From assembly GCF_900114035.1 (NCBI RefSeq), contig NZ_FORP01000003.1:124001-188000 (forward strand): a DNA stretch of 64,000 nucleotides. Direction: 5' to 3'. The position numbers were made by a program, and so were the translations under genes. The DNA is from Amycolatopsis sacchari. GTDB taxonomy: Bacteria; Actinomycetota; Actinomycetes; Mycobacteriales; Pseudonocardiaceae. Positions within the stretch are counted from its first letter, which is position 1, and every line of letters begins with the position of its first letter. The notes beneath the pieces are model-generated. The model saw only the letters and a list, made by a program, of their open reading frames with translations, was not told where the DNA came from and made no database searches. Shown piece after piece: positions 54,070 to 63,483 of this stretch.

Positions 54070-55665
54070 TCAGTTCCCGCCGTTGGACTGGCCGCTGCCC
54101 GCGGCCGCGTCACCCTGCTGCGTCGGGAACGTGCCGGCGTTGGGGCTCACCGGGATGTCGTCGTAACTGCGCTGTGCGTCGCTGACGTTGAGGGACGTGC
54201 CCGCGGGCAGCAGCTTCAGGATCGTCTCGGGCGCGGGGCGCGGAGCCGGGTTGTCGAGCCCCAGCGCCTTGAGCGTGTTGGCGTCCGGGATGCCGTACCG
54301 CAGGCCGTTGTCGGTCACCAGGCTCATCGGGCCCTTGCCGAACGAGTCCGCCCCCGTCGCGGACTGGACCACCGCGGCGCGGCCCGGCGGCATGTAGAAG
54401 TGGTCGATCTTGAGCCCGTCCGGGTCGGGCTTGCCGATGTCGATCAGCTTGGCGTCGGCGGGCTTGGGCAGCGTCTCCCCGACCGAGACGACCGTGTGCG
54501 GCTGGTTGTTCACGACCGTCCAACTCAGACACGTCGACGGGAACTTCGTCGGGTCGAGGATGGTCGGGACCACCGACGGCATGGTGGTCACCGGCAGCGC
54601 GTCCGGGTCGGCCGGCTGGATCTGGTGGATGCCGTTGATCTCGTTGGGGCTGACCTCGGGGATGTCGCGGCTGCTGGACTGCGCGGCGCGGATCAGGTCG
54701 CCGACCGCGGGTTCGACCTTCTGGATGCCGGTCGGCAGCAGCACGTACACGTCCCGCGCCCCGGTCACGCTGTTCACCGCGAACACACTGCCGTTCCGCA
54801 GACCTTCACCGGCCAGTTGCGGGAAGTTCGACCCGGTGCCCAGTCCCGGAATCGTGGGAGCGGTGAGCCTCGGCACCTCCGGGATCGCGCCCAGCAGGCC
54901 GATCGACATCTGCCGGGCCGGAGTGGCGAGCCGGAACAGCGACGCGACCGCGGGGTCGTTCGGGTCGACCTGCGCGCGGACGGTGTTGGCGTTGGGGTCG
55001 TTCGGGTTGTTGGGCAGGCGGTAGATCAGGTAGTACTTCCCGTTGTCCGCCTTGGCGTACACCGCCGAGTCGAGCGCGAGTTCCTTGCCCAGATCGGAAA
55101 CCCCCGCGAAGACGGTGGTCTCCCGCCCGGCCTGCTGCAGCTGGAGCGACTCCGGCAGCTTGGTGTTGATGATCAGGTTGTCGCAGACGCCCCACGCGTC
55201 GCTGATGCGCTGGTCCGCGGTCGGCAGCAACTGCGGCCCGTCCACGATGCCGGTGCGGCGGTTGTGCGGGATGTCCTTCAGGGAATTGTCCGGTACCACA
55301 GTCGGTTCCACGACCTGCCCCGCCGCACCCTTGGACTGGGCGAGCAGCAGCAGCCGCGCCGAGGCGAGGTTGAACGTGGGCGTCAGCGACTTGGGGTTGC
55401 CCGAAACCACGTAGATGGTGCCGGAGTCCTTCCCGATCACGATGCCCGAATCCGGGACCGCGGGGGACGGGCTGATCAGGCCGTAGATCACGAACCCGAC
55501 GATGCCGAGCAGCCCGAGGATGAACCCGACGATCGTCGCGCGCCCGTGCGTGCGCATCGGGTCGTGCAGCATGACCGAGTCACGCCGTACCAGGGCCGAC
55601 TGCATCCGGCGCAGCACGAAGCGGTACGCCTGGACCTGAGATTTGGTTGTCGGTGTTGACGGCAT
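54070..55665 (-). CDS. eccB: Type VII secretion core protein EccB
   Basis: A 531-residue single-pass protein: TKSQVQAYRFVLRRMQSALV in the cytosol, one helix (ATIVGFILGLLGIVGFVIYG, about 43-65), and a large periplasmic R-repeat domain with SGTIYVVSGNPKSLTPTFNL, conserved Cys in SDAWGVCDNLII and STCLSWTVV (probable disulfide), and DHFYMPPGRAAVVQS. Divergent from eccE. Confidence 0.96.
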   Translation of the reverse strand: MPSTPTTKSQVQAYRFVLRRMQSALVRRDSVMLHDPMRTHGRATIVGFILGLLGIVGFVIYGLISPSPAVPDSGIVIGKDSGTIYVVSGNPKSLTPTFNLASARLLLLAQSKGAAGQVVEPTVVPDNSLKDIPHNRRTGIVDGPQLLPTADQRISDAWGVCDNLIINTKLPESLQLQQAGRETTVFAGVSDLGKELALDSAVYAKADNGKYYLIYRLPNNPNDPNANTVRAQVDPNDPAVASLFRLATPARQMSIGLLGAIPEVPRLTAPTIPGLGTGSNFPQLAGEGLRNGSVFAVNSVTGARDVYVLLPTGIQKVEPAVGDLIRAAQSSSRDIPEVSPNEINGIHQIQPADPDALPVTTMPSVVPTILDPTKFPSTCLSWTVVNNQPHTVVSVGETLPKPADAKLIDIGKPDPDGLKIDHFYMPPGRAAVVQSATGADSFGKGPMSLVTDNGLRYGIPDANTLKALGLDNPAPRPAPETILKLLPAGTSLNVSDAQRSYDDIPVSPNAGTFPTQQGDAAAGSGQSNGGN

Positions 55666-55692
55666 TCTGGACCTACAGCTCCCCGAGTCGCG

Positions 55693-55728
55693 GTACGGTT
55701 CCGCAGGATAACCGTAGGAGAACCGTAC
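55693..55728. promoter_or_regulatory. Inverted repeat in the eccB/eccE divergent region
   Basis: GTACGGTTC (55693-55701) and GAACCGTAC (55720-55728) form perfect 9-bp arms around 18 bp, with AACCGTAGG in between. Candidate operator controlling eccB and eccE together. Confidence 0.5.
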
Positions 55729-55821
55729 TGGTGCGGGTTTCGGGCAACTGGAGCTGGGCCGACCGCGCTAGGGTCGGGTTCGCTTTCGGCAGCAGTACGA
55801 CGAGGGGAAGAGAAAGCGCGG

Positions 55822-57570
55822 ATGTCCGTCACCACGCCGCCACGACCGGGTGGGCCTCCTGGCTCGCCGCCGCCCCGGCGCCCGGCGGGTCCGCCGCCCC
55901 GGCACGGAAGGCCGGGCCAGCCGCCCCTCGTCCCCACCGGCCCGGGCGGGCCGGGTGTGCCCGGACCGGGTGGGCCCGGCGTGCCCGCTCCCGGGCCCGG
56001 CGGTCCTGTGCCCGGCGGGCCTGTGGGCCCTGTGCCCGGCGGTCCGGGGGGTCCTGGCGGGCCCGGTAGCGGTCGACCCGGTGGGCCTGGTGGCCCCGGG
56101 CCTGGCGGTCCCGGCGGTCCCGGCGGCCCGGGTGGTCCGGGCGGTGGCGGCCCCGGTGGTCCAGGCGGGCCTGGTGGCCCCGGGGGTGGTGGCCCCGGCG
56201 GCCCGGGTGGACCTGGCGGCGGTGGACCTGGCGGCCCCGGCGGCGGGGGCCCCGGCGGCCCCGGTGGACCCGGTGGCGGTGGCCCCGGCGGTCCTCCCCC
56301 TGGACGGCAGGGCCCGCCCTCCGGCGGCGCCACTCCGGCGCCCGTCGCGCCGCCCGCGCGGCCCCGGCGCGCCAACGCGAGCCTCGGCCCGTTCCCCGTC
56401 GCGAACCTCGTCGTGCTCGAGGTGGGGCTCGCGATCGGGCTGGTCCTGCTCGCGATCAACACCTCGATGCTGTACGTCGCCGTCGGGGTGGTCGGCGCGG
56501 CGCTGCTCGTCGCGATCATCCGGTGGCGTGGCAAGTGGTTCACGCAGTGGTTCGGCCTGACGCTGCGCTACTCGTTCCGCTCACACGACCGGGTGGCGAC
56601 CCCGCCCCCGCCGAACGTGGAACCCAACCAGGACGAGGCGGTCACCGGCCCCGAGGACGCCCGCGTCAGCCTGCTGCGGCTCGTCGTCCCGGACCTCGTC
56701 GTGGCCCACAGCATCGACCACGAACGCCAGCAGGTCGGCCTCGCCTGGCACGACGGCACCTGGACCGCCGTGCTGCTCGTCGAGCCCACCCCCGCGTTGA
56801 TCACCCAGGCCGGTGGCGCGCCGAGCCTCCCGCTGTCGGCGCTCGCGTCCACGCTGGAGGACCGCGGCGTCGTGCTCGACTCCATCCAGGTCATCTGGCA
56901 CACGTACCCGGGCAGCGCCGCGCTGCCGTCCGAGTCGCCCGCGCTGACGTCCTACATGGAGGTCCTGGGCCCGCTGCCCGCCGCCGCGCGGCGCACGACG
57001 TGGGTCGCCATCCGGCTCGACCCCCGTCGCTGCCCCACGGCGGTGCGGGAACGCGGGGGCGGCGTCGTCGGTGCGCACCGGGCGCTGATCGGTGCCCTGT
57101 CCCGGGTGCGCAACGCACTCGAGTCGCAGGGCGTGCCGACGCGGCCGCTGGACCCGGACGAGCTGCTGCGGGCCGGGATCTCCGCCGCGGAGCTCACCGC
57201 CGTCGCCGGCAGCGACGCGCGGACGAGCATGCGGGAGCACTGGACGAGCGTCACCGCCGCCGGCATCGGGCACGCCAGCTACGCGATCACGAGCTGGCCG
57301 AAGGGCCGGATCACCAACAGCCTCAACGCGTTGACGAGCGTGCGTGCGCTGTCGGCGACCGTCGCGCTGTCGATCTCCCCCGCCGACGACGAGGGCCAGA
57401 TCGGGCTGCGTGGCGTCGTCCGGATGAGCGCGCGCAACCCGCGTGAGCTCGACGCGGCCGACGACCGGCTGTCCACTTTGGCCGACAAGGTGGGCGTGTC
57501 GCTGACGCCGTTACGGGGCCTGCAGATCGAGGGCCTGGCGGCGACCCTGCCGATGGGAGGAACGGCGTGA
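55822..57570 (+). CDS. eccE: Type VII secretion protein EccE with collagen-like N-terminus
   Basis: 582 residues. Residues about 8-190 are Gly/Pro repeats (GGPGGPGG, GGGGPGGPGGPGG) as in collagen-like segments. Two hydrophobic helices follow (NLVVLEVGLAIGLVLLAINT; MLYVAVGVVGAALLVAII), then the EccE cytosolic domain (VVPDLVVAHSIDHERQQVGL, YAITSWPKGRITNSLNALTS). GTG/ATG choice is clear: ATG 55822 after GAGGGGAAG. EccE is missing from the mycobacterial ESX-4 core, so its presence here marks the fuller ancestral layout. Confidence 0.88.
   Translation: MSVTTPPRPGGPPGSPPPRRPAGPPPRHGRPGQPPLVPTGPGGPGVPGPGGPGVPAPGPGGPVPGGPVGPVPGGPGGPGGPGSGRPGGPGGPGPGGPGGPGGPGGPGGGGPGGPGGPGGPGGGGPGGPGGPGGGGPGGPGGGGPGGPGGPGGGGPGGPPPGRQGPPSGGATPAPVAPPARPRRANASLGPFPVANLVVLEVGLAIGLVLLAINTSMLYVAVGVVGAALLVAIIRWRGKWFTQWFGLTLRYSFRSHDRVATPPPPNVEPNQDEAVTGPEDARVSLLRLVVPDLVVAHSIDHERQQVGLAWHDGTWTAVLLVEPTPALITQAGGAPSLPLSALASTLEDRGVVLDSIQVIWHTYPGSAALPSESPALTSYMEVLGPLPAAARRTTWVAIRLDPRRCPTAVRERGGGVVGAHRALIGALSRVRNALESQGVPTRPLDPDELLRAGISAAELTAVAGSDARTSMREHWTSVTAAGIGHASYAITSWPKGRITNSLNALTSVRALSATVALSISPADDEGQIGLRGVVRMSARNPRELDAADDRLSTLADKVGVSLTPLRGLQIEGLAATLPMGGTA
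56030..56300 (+). repeat. Gly-Pro coding repeats in eccE
   Basis: About 270 bp of near-tandem GGCCCCGGCGGTCC-type units encoding GGPGGPGG; such arrays are prone to length change by slippage. Confidence 0.85.
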
Positions 57571-58289
57571 GCCTGCGACTGCGTGATCCGGGGCGGAACA
57601 ACGGGGTGGCCCCGGAGTTCACCGTGGACCCGAAACTGCTGGACGCGATCAGCCCCTCCGGCGACCGCGGCGGCATCGTGGTCGGTTCCGGGCTCAACGG
57701 GGAACCCCTGACGATCTCGGCGCTGCGGGCGGTGCCGACGCGCATCGTGCTCGTCGGCGGGCTGTACCTCGCCCGGCAGGTGGCGTTGCGGGCCATGGCG
57801 GTGGGTGCGTGGGTGGTCATCGCGACCGGGCGTCCCGCCGCGTGGCAGGTGCTGCCGAAGGCCGCGGGCACCGGCCCGAACGGGCAGCCCTCGCCGCTGG
57901 CGCAGATCCGCCGCCTGTCGCCCGTCGAGCTGCCGCGGCCGTCGGAGGACGCGCCGCTGCTCGTGGTGACGGACGGCGGCCCGACGCCGCAGGACCTGTT
58001 CCCGCCGCGCTCCCCCTGGCAGACGACCGTGTACGTGCTGCCGTACCTGCACCCGCAGGCGACGACGATCGCGAACGCGGCGGACATCGTGCTGATGCAG
58101 CGGCTGCCCGTGGGCCAGGCCGAGCTGGCCGCACGCATCTGGCGGCTGCCGCCGCAGATGATGCGGCAGCTGACCACGCTGAAGGACGACCAGGTGGTCG
58201 CGCTGGGCGCGAACCTGTGGCGGCCGCTCCGGCTCGTCACGACGGCCAAGGAGCAGCAGCTCCTCGGCCCCGTCCGCCGCGGCGACTGA
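57567..58289 (+). CDS. Conserved ESX-locus cytosolic protein (240 aa)
   Basis: A 240-residue protein coupled to eccE by a GTGA overlap. It has no signal or membrane segment. Rossmann-like stretches (PTRIVLVGGLYLARQVALRA, GAWVVIATGRPAAWQ, APLLVVTDGGPTPQDLF) alternate with helices, and IWRLPPQMMRQLTTLKDDQV follows near the C-terminus. It is often annotated only as a T7SS-associated hypothetical in related genomes; I cannot assign a function. Convergent with truA, gap 6 nt. Confidence 0.7.
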   Translation: MSLRLRDPGRNNGVAPEFTVDPKLLDAISPSGDRGGIVVGSGLNGEPLTISALRAVPTRIVLVGGLYLARQVALRAMAVGAWVVIATGRPAAWQVLPKAAGTGPNGQPSPLAQIRRLSPVELPRPSEDAPLLVVTDGGPTPQDLFPPRSPWQTTVYVLPYLHPQATTIANAADIVLMQRLPVGQAELAARIWRLPPQMMRQLTTLKDDQVVALGANLWRPLRLVTTAKEQQLLGPVRRGD

Positions 58290-58295
58290 GCGGGG

Positions 58296-59204
58296 CTAGG
58301 AAGCTTCCGTGGGCTGGCGGAGGGCGCGGGTCTGCTCGGCTCGCGCCGCCAGCTCGTCGTCCGGCGGGTAGTCCACGCCGATCAGCGTGAGGCCGTGTGC
58401 CGGGGCGACGGCGCTGTCCCGCGTCTTGCTGCGCAGCACCTCGGCGGGCCAGCCGATGGGGCGACGGCCGTCGCCGACCAGCAGCAGGGCACCGACCAGG
58501 CTGCGGACCATCGAGTGGCAGAACGCGTCCGCGGACACGCGGGCTTCGATGAGGTGCGCGTCGAGCCGCTGCCACGCGAACTGCTGCAGCTCCCGGATCG
58601 TCGTGCTGCCCTCGCGGAACTTGCAGAACGACGCGAAGTCCCGCAGCCCCAGCAAAGCCTCTGACGCCTCGTTCAGCGCCGTCACGGACAGCGGACGCCC
58701 CCAGGCCAGTGTGTCCCGCCGCAGCAACGGATCCACGCCCCAACGAGCGTCTGAGACCCGGTAACGGTAGTGCCTGCGCACCGCCGAGAAGCGCGCGTCG
58801 AACCCGGCAGGCGCCACGCGCGCGGACAGCACCCGGACGTCACCCGGCAGGTACCGGTTCCAGCGGTGGCACATCCGCTCCAGGTCCGGGATCCCGTGCT
58901 CGTCCACCGGCAGCCGCCCGGACGGCCCGCGCAACGGGACGACGTCGACGTGCACGACCTGACCCGTGGCGTGCACCCCCGCGTCCGTCCGCCCGGCAAC
59001 CACGACCGAACGCGGCACCTCCGCACCCGGCGGCTGCTTCGCCAGCGCGTCTTCCAGCAGCCCCTGTACGGTGCGGCGGCCTGGCTGCCGCGCCCAGCCG
59101 GAGAAGTCCGTGCCGTCGTAGCTGACGTCCAGGCGCAGACGAACGAGCCCGCCCTCCCCGGTGGGGAAAGCGGGCTCGTCGCGTCGCGGGGATCCGGTCG
59201 TCAG
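58296..59204 (-). CDS. truA: tRNA pseudouridine synthase A, probable CTG start
   Basis: Makes pseudouridine at tRNA positions 38-40. The catalytic Asp lies in [17 protein letters not shown]; further motifs are [27 protein letters not shown] and [20 protein letters not shown]. The conserved N-terminus [20 protein letters not shown] lies upstream of the first ordinary start (GTG 59018), in an open frame that contains no ATG, GTG or TTG. The frame runs to CTG 59204-59202, which overlaps the rplQ stop as CTGA and has AAGGA six bases before it, just like the ATGA/GTGA couplings elsewhere here. I therefore place the start at 59204 (302 residues); CTG 59138 is the alternative. Confidence 0.82.
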   Translation of the reverse strand: MTTGSPRRDEPAFPTGEGGLVRLRLDVSYDGTDFSGWARQPGRRTVQGLLEDALAKQPPGAEVPRSVVVAGRTDAGVHATGQVVHVDVVPLRGPSGRLPVDEHGIPDLERMCHRWNRYLPGDVRVLSARVAPAGFDARFSAVRRHYRYRVSDARWGVDPLLRRDTLAWGRPLSVTALNEASEALLGLRDFASFCKFREGSTTIRELQQFAWQRLDAHLIEARVSADAFCHSMVRSLVGALLLVGDGRRPIGWPAEVLRSKTRDSAVAPAHGLTLIGVDYPPDDELAARAEQTRALRQPTEAS

Positions 59205-59809
59205 GACTCGTCCTTCTTGGACTCGTCCGCGGACTCCTCGGCAGCCTCCTCGGACTTCGCCTCGGCCTGCGGGGTCTCCTCCGCCGCGCCCTCGGCGGGC
59301 TCCGCGGTGGCCTCCTTGGTCGCCGAAGCCGGGGCCTCGGCGTCCTGGTCGGCGACCTCGGCGGCGTCCGTGGTCTCGGCGGGAGCCTCGGTCTTGGCCT
59401 CGTCCTTGGCGAAGCGGCTCTTGCGGGCGCGCTCGGCCTCCGACGTCACCGTCTTCTCCGACACCAGTTCGATGACCGCCATCGGGGCGTTGTCGCCCTT
59501 GCGCGGGATCGTCTTGGTGATCCGGACGTAGCCGCCCGGACGGTCCTCGAAGAACGGGCCGATCTCGGCGATCAGCTTGTGCACCACATCCTTGTCGCGG
59601 ATGACCCGCTGGATCTGGCGCCGGTTGTGCAGGTCGCCGCGCTTCGCCTTGGTGATCAGCTTCTCGGCGAGCGGACGGACCCGGCGAGCCTTGGCCTCGG
59701 TGGTGGTGATCTTGCCGTGCTCGAAGAGCGACGTGGCCAGGTTCGCCAGAATCAGCCGCTCGTGGGCCGGCGATCCACCGAGACGGGGGCCCTTCGTGGG
59801 GGTGGGCAT
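59201..59809 (-). CDS. rplQ: 50S ribosomal protein L17
   Basis: A 202-residue bL17. The core is [40 protein letters not shown] and [21 protein letters not shown] roughly 80-residue Glu/Ala-rich acidic extension after residue 120 is much longer than in E. coli, as in other actinobacteria. Probably cotranscribed with rpoA and coupled to truA. Confidence 0.96.
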   Translation of the reverse strand: MPTPTKGPRLGGSPAHERLILANLATSLFEHGKITTTEAKARRVRPLAEKLITKAKRGDLHNRRQIQRVIRDKDVVHKLIAEIGPFFEDRPGGYVRITKTIPRKGDNAPMAVIELVSEKTVTSEAERARKSRFAKDEAKTEAPAETTDAAEVADQDAEAPASATKEATAEPAEGAAEETPQAEAKSEEAAEESADESKKDES

Positions 59810-59844
59810 TGCTTCTCCTCGTTCAGCTTCACAGCTGACGACGG

Positions 59845-59869
59845 CGGCTGGTCCACAGTGGACCAGCCG
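59845..59869 (-). other. Hairpin between rpoA and rplQ
   Basis: Perfect 12-bp arms (59845-59856 with 59858-59869) around a single base; a tight cruciform or RNA stem in the 68-bp gap, possibly a processing site. Confidence 0.55.
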
Positions 59870-59877
59870 TCAACCGC

Positions 59878-60945
59878 CTACAGCTGCTCCGTCTCTGCGT
59901 AGTCCTGGCCGTCGTCGTGGCCAGCGTCGGAAATGCCGTCGACACCCTCGGGCGAGGACCAGCCCTCACCGTCGTAGCTGGCGGCGGCAGCGGTCGGGTC
60001 GAACCCGGGCGGGCTGTCCTTGAGGGACAGGCCCAGACCGACCAGCTTCAGCTTGACCTCGTCGATCGACTTGGCGCCGAAGTTGCGGATGTCCAGCAGG
60101 TCGGCCTCGCTGCGCGAAACCAGCTCGCCCACCGTGTGGATGCCCTCGCGCTTGAGGCAGTTGTACGACCGGACGGTCAGGTCCAGGTCCTCGATCGGCA
60201 TCGCGTAGGCGGCGATGGTGTCCGCCTCCTGCGGCGACGGGCCGATCTCGATGCCCTCCGCGTCGACGTTCAGCTCGCGGGCGAGACCGAACAGCTCCAC
60301 CAGCGTCTTGCCCGCCGAAGCGACGGCGTCCCGGGGCGTGATCGACGGCTTGGTCTCCACGTCCAGGATCAGCTTGTCGAAGTCGGTGCGCTGCTCGACA
60401 CGGGTCGCCTCGACCTTGTAGGTGACCTTGAGGACCGGCGAGTAGATCGAGTCGACCGGGATCCGGCCGATCTCCGCACCCGCCTGCTTGTTCTGCAGGG
60501 CGGGCACGTAGCCGCGGCCGCGCTCGACGACCAGCTCGATCTCCAGCTTGCCCTTGCCGTTCAGCGAGGCGATGTGCAGATCGGGGTTGTGCACGGTGAC
60601 ACCGGCCGGCGGCACGATGTCGGCCGCGGTGACCTCACCAGGGCCCTGCTTGCGCAGGTACATGGTGACCGGCTCGTCCTCCTCGGAGGAGACGACGAGC
60701 TCCTTGAGGTTCAGGATGATGTCGGTGACGTCTTCCTTCACCCCGGGGACGGTGGTGAACTCGTGCAGCACCCCGTCGATGCGGATGCTGGTGACCGCCG
60801 CGCCCGGGATGGACGACAGCAGCGTGCGCCGCAGCGAGTTGCCGAGGGTGTAGCCGAAGCCCGGCTCCAGCGGCTCGATGGTGAACCGGGACCGGGTCTC
60901 GTTGATCGGCTCCTCGCCGAGGGCCGGTCGCTGTGAAATCAGCAC
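59878..60945 (-). CDS. rpoA: DNA-directed RNA polymerase subunit alpha
   Basis: 355 residues. The N-terminal dimer domain has [20 protein letters not shown]; the C-terminal domain has [20 protein letters not shown] and [19 protein letters not shown] for UP-element and activator contacts. GTG 60945 ([13 protein letters not shown]) follows AAGGAAA. Confidence 0.97.
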   Translation of the reverse strand: MLISQRPALGEEPINETRSRFTIEPLEPGFGYTLGNSLRRTLLSSIPGAAVTSIRIDGVLHEFTTVPGVKEDVTDIILNLKELVVSSEEDEPVTMYLRKQGPGEVTAADIVPPAGVTVHNPDLHIASLNGKGKLEIELVVERGRGYVPALQNKQAGAEIGRIPVDSIYSPVLKVTYKVEATRVEQRTDFDKLILDVETKPSITPRDAVASAGKTLVELFGLARELNVDAEGIEIGPSPQEADTIAAYAMPIEDLDLTVRSYNCLKREGIHTVGELVSRSEADLLDIRNFGAKSIDEVKLKLVGLGLSLKDSPPGFDPTAAAASYDGEGWSSPEGVDGISDAGHDDGQDYAETEQL

Positions 60946-61002
60946 TTTCTGGGTTTCCTTTCCTGCCGGCGCCCGCCATATGACGCCGAAAGGGGTGGCG
61001 AA

Positions 61003-61030
61003 GCGGGGGCCGCCGGGATGCGGCCCCCGC
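61003..61030 (-). other. Hairpin between rpsD and rpoA
   Basis: A perfect 11-bp stem (61003-61013 with 61020-61030), 6 nt after the rpsD stop, no T run; likely attenuator or RNA-end stabiliser in the operon. Confidence 0.55.
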
Positions 61031-61036
61031 CGTCGA

Positions 61037-61642
61037 TCACTTCGAGTAGAACTCGACGATCAGCTGTTCCTGCACCGGAACCTCGATCTGGGCCCGCTCG
61101 GGGAGCTGGTGCACCAGGACACGGAGGTTGGACGGCACGACCTGCAGCCAGGCGGGGACGGGGCGCTGCCCGAACTCCTCCTTGGCGGCCACGAAGGGCA
61201 GCATCTGCAGCGACTTCGGCCGGACATCGATGATGTCCCACTTCTCCACCTGGTAGCTGGGGATGTTCACCTTCTGGCCGTTGACCAGGAAGTGCCCGTG
61301 GCTGACCAGCTGGCGCGCCTGACGGCGCGTGCGGGCGATGCCGGCGCGGTAGATCACGTTGTCCAGCCGGGACTCGAGGATCTGCAGCAGGTTCTCACCG
61401 GTCTTGCCCTGACGGCGCGCAGCCTCCTTGTAGTAGCGGCTGAACTGCCGCTCGAGGATGCCGTAGGTGTGGCGAGCCTTCTGCTTCTCCTGCAGCTGGA
61501 GCAGGTACTCGGACTCCTTGACCCGGCCGCGGCCGTGCTGGCCGGGCGGGTAGGGGCGACGCTCGAAAGCCTGGTCGCCGCCGATGAGGTCGACCTTGAG
61601 ACGCCGCGAGATACGAGTCGCGGGGCCGGTGTAGCGAGCCAT
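61037..61642 (-). CDS. rpsD: 30S ribosomal protein S4 (zinc-free form)
   Basis: A 201-residue uS4. [20 protein letters not shown] starts the protein; the S4 domain has [20 protein letters not shown] and [19 protein letters not shown]. The N-terminal Cys zinc knot found in many bacteria is absent: the region reads [17 protein letters not shown]. In the alpha operon it can be an autogenous repressor; no leader structure is evident. Confidence 0.96.
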   Translation of the reverse strand: MARYTGPATRISRRLKVDLIGGDQAFERRPYPPGQHGRGRVKESEYLLQLQEKQKARHTYGILERQFSRYYKEAARRQGKTGENLLQILESRLDNVIYRAGIARTRRQARQLVSHGHFLVNGQKVNIPSYQVEKWDIIDVRPKSLQMLPFVAAKEEFGQRPVPAWLQVVPSNLRVLVHQLPERAQIEVPVQEQLIVEFYSK

Positions 61643-61665
61643 GTGTTCTTACTCCTCCCCGTTCC

Positions 61666-62070
61666 TCAGACCCGGCGCCGCTTGGGCGGGCGGCAGCCGT
61701 TGTGGGGCTGCGGGGTCACGTCCTGGATGGTGCCGACCTCGAGCCCGGCGGCCTGCAGCGAGCGGATCGCCGTCTCACGGCCGGAGCCCGGGCCCTTGAC
61801 GAACACGTCGACCTTCTTCATGCCGTGCTCGGCGGCCTTGCGGGCGGCGTTCTCGGCGGCCATCTGGGCGGCGAACGGGGTGGACTTGCGGGAGCCCTTG
61901 AACCCGACGTGCCCGGACGACGCCCACGAGATCACGGCGCCGGTCGGGTCGGTGATCGACACGATGGTGTTGTTGAACGTGCTCTTGATGTGCGCGTGAC
62001 CGTGCGCGACGTTCTTCTTTTCCTTCCGCCGGACCTTCTTGGCCCCGGCGGTACGAGACTTCGGTGGCAT
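61666..62070 (-). CDS. rpsK: 30S ribosomal protein S11
   Basis: A 134-residue uS11 with [40 protein letters not shown] and the conserved end [21 protein letters not shown] 62070 with AGGAG about 12 nt upstream. Confidence 0.97.
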   Translation of the reverse strand: MPPKSRTAGAKKVRRKEKKNVAHGHAHIKSTFNNTIVSITDPTGAVISWASSGHVGFKGSRKSTPFAAQMAAENAARKAAEHGMKKVDVFVKGPGSGRETAIRSLQAAGLEVGTIQDVTPQPHNGCRPPKRRRV

Positions 62071-62088
62071 GTGGGGGTGTTTCTCCTC

Positions 62089-62295
62089 TTAGCGCGAGTT
62101 TTCGGGCTGCTCGGCGGCAGCCGCGGCGGCGGCGATGCGGGCCTCCTGCTGGCCGCGCCGGATCAGCGAACCGGCGTCGGTGTACAGCTGGCGGAGGGCC
62201 ATCGGACGGGCGTAGAGAGCCTTCGGCGACACGCACGACGTGCGGACCAGGCGCTGACCGCCCATCCGCACGACCTTCCTGCCCTGGACGCTCAC
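62089..62295 (-). CDS. Unrecognised 68-aa protein between rpsM and rpsK
   Basis: GTG 62295 overlaps the rpsM stop (GTGA) and the frame runs 68 codons to TAA 62089, 18 nt before rpsK. Over 90% of third positions are G or C, and the frame fills the gap neatly, so it is probably a real gene. The protein is basic in its first half ([39 protein letters not shown]) and ends in an Ala-rich helix ([17 protein letters not shown]). It is not a ribosomal protein I recognise; rpsM and rpsK are normally adjacent. It may be a ribosome-associated or assembly factor (inference). Confidence 0.65.
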   Translation of the reverse strand: MSVQGRKVVRMGGQRLVRTSCVSPKALYARPMALRQLYTDAGSLIRRGQQEARIAAAAAAAEQPENSR

Positions 62296-62672
62296 TTCTT
62301 GCCAGCCTTCTTCTTGCCGGCGACCGTCTTCTTCGGGCCCTTGCGGGTACGGGCGTTGGTCTTGGTCCGCTGACCGCGGACCGGCAGCCCGCGGCGCCAC
62401 CGCAGACCCTGGTAGGTGCCGATCTCGATCTTGCGCCGGATGTCGGCGTTCACCTCGCGGCGGAGGTCACCCTCGACCTTGTAGTTCTCTTCGATGTAGT
62501 CGCGGAGCTTGACGAGGTCGTCGTCGGTCAGGTCCCGCACCCGGGTGTCCGGGTTCAGGGCCGCGGCCGCGATCAGCTCCTTGGACCGGGTACGGCCGAT
62601 CCCGTAGATGTAGGTCAGCGCGATCTCCAACCGCTTTTCGCGGGGGAGGTCTACGCCGGCGAGTCGTGCCAT
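62292..62672 (-). CDS. rpsM: 30S ribosomal protein S13
   Basis: A 126-residue uS13: [57 protein letters not shown] and a Lys-rich end. ATG 62672. Confidence 0.97.
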   Translation of the reverse strand: MARLAGVDLPREKRLEIALTYIYGIGRTRSKELIAAAALNPDTRVRDLTDDDLVKLRDYIEENYKVEGDLRREVNADIRRKIEIGTYQGLRWRRGLPVRGQRTKTNARTRKGPKKTVAGKKKAGKK

Positions 62673-62881
62673 GTCGGCTGGTGCTCCTTCAGTGGTTTCT
62701 TCCGCTCCAGGTTTCTCCCCGCCCGGTTCCGGGACCGACTCGCTGTCGTGCCACCCGCTTGCGCGGCTGGTGTCCCGGCCCCGGCCTGGAATCCGGGGGT
62801 GGGCGGAACCGCTGTCCGCGGTCCCGCAGGCGCGGGGAGGGTTATCTCGCTGTCAATCCGCCCTGCGCGGAGTGCGCGCGA
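62673..62881 (-). other. rpmJ-rpsM intergenic region
   Basis: 209 bp without a gene. Reading on the minus strand it contains TTGACA (62856-62851), a possible -35 element, and several GC-rich inverted repeats before the AAGGAG ribosome site of rpsM. May contain a promoter of the rpsM-rpoA part of the operon or an autogenous leader. Confidence 0.45.
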
Positions 62882-62995
62882 TCAGCCCTGACGCTGCTTG
62901 TGCCGCAGGTTCTCGCAGATCACCATGATCCGGCCGTGGCGGCGGATCACCTTGCACTTGTCGCAGATCTTCTTGACGCTCGGCTGAACCTTCAC
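62882..62995 (-). CDS. rpmJ: 50S ribosomal protein L36 (zinc-binding form)
   Basis: 37 residues from GTG 62995: [20 protein letters not shown] then [16 protein letters not shown]. The ligands CDKC, a third Cys and the following His form the zinc ribbon of the C+ type. Too short for many gene finders. Confidence 0.95.
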   Translation of the reverse strand: MKVQPSVKKICDKCKVIRRHGRIMVICENLRHKQRQG

Positions 62996-63028
62996 GTCTC
63001 CTGCTTCCTTATGCGTTGCTCACCGTCA

Positions 63029-63250
63029 TCACTTGTAGCGGTAGACGATGCGACCACGGGACAAGTCGTAGGGCGAAAGCTCCACGACGACCCGGTCCTC
63101 CGGCAGGATGCGGATGTAGTGCTGCCGCATCTTGCCGCTGATGTGCGCCAGGACCTTGTGGCCGTTCTCCAACTCGACTCGAAACATCGCGTTGGGGAGT
63201 GGCTCGACCACGCGACCCTCGACCTCGATGGCCCCGTCTTTCTTAGCCAT
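63029..63250 (-). CDS. infA: Translation initiation factor IF-1
   Basis: 73 residues, one OB fold: [63 protein letters not shown] 63250 with GGAGG just upstream. First gene of infA-rpmJ-rpsM cluster; the 233-bp gap to map has no gene and presumably carries the promoter. Confidence 0.97.
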   Translation of the reverse strand: MAKKDGAIEVEGRVVEPLPNAMFRVELENGHKVLAHISGKMRQHYIRILPEDRVVVELSPYDLSRGRIVYRYK

Positions 63251-63483
63251 GTCCTCCGCGTTTCGTGATATTGGTTGAGCACCGAATGCCTGCCTTGGTG
63301 GTGCCGGCACACACGCCACCCCGACTCCAAAGCCGCAAAAAGTTTCACGAGCACGCTGGACCCGGCGTGATGAGTACGCCGACTAGACAGTGTACGCACC
63401 CCGTGTCGCGTCGTGCGAGGCGGGGGGAGGTGTGTTAAGCGTCTCGCCACCAGGCGGCCACTCGAGGCCGCCGGCGCGGTCGG

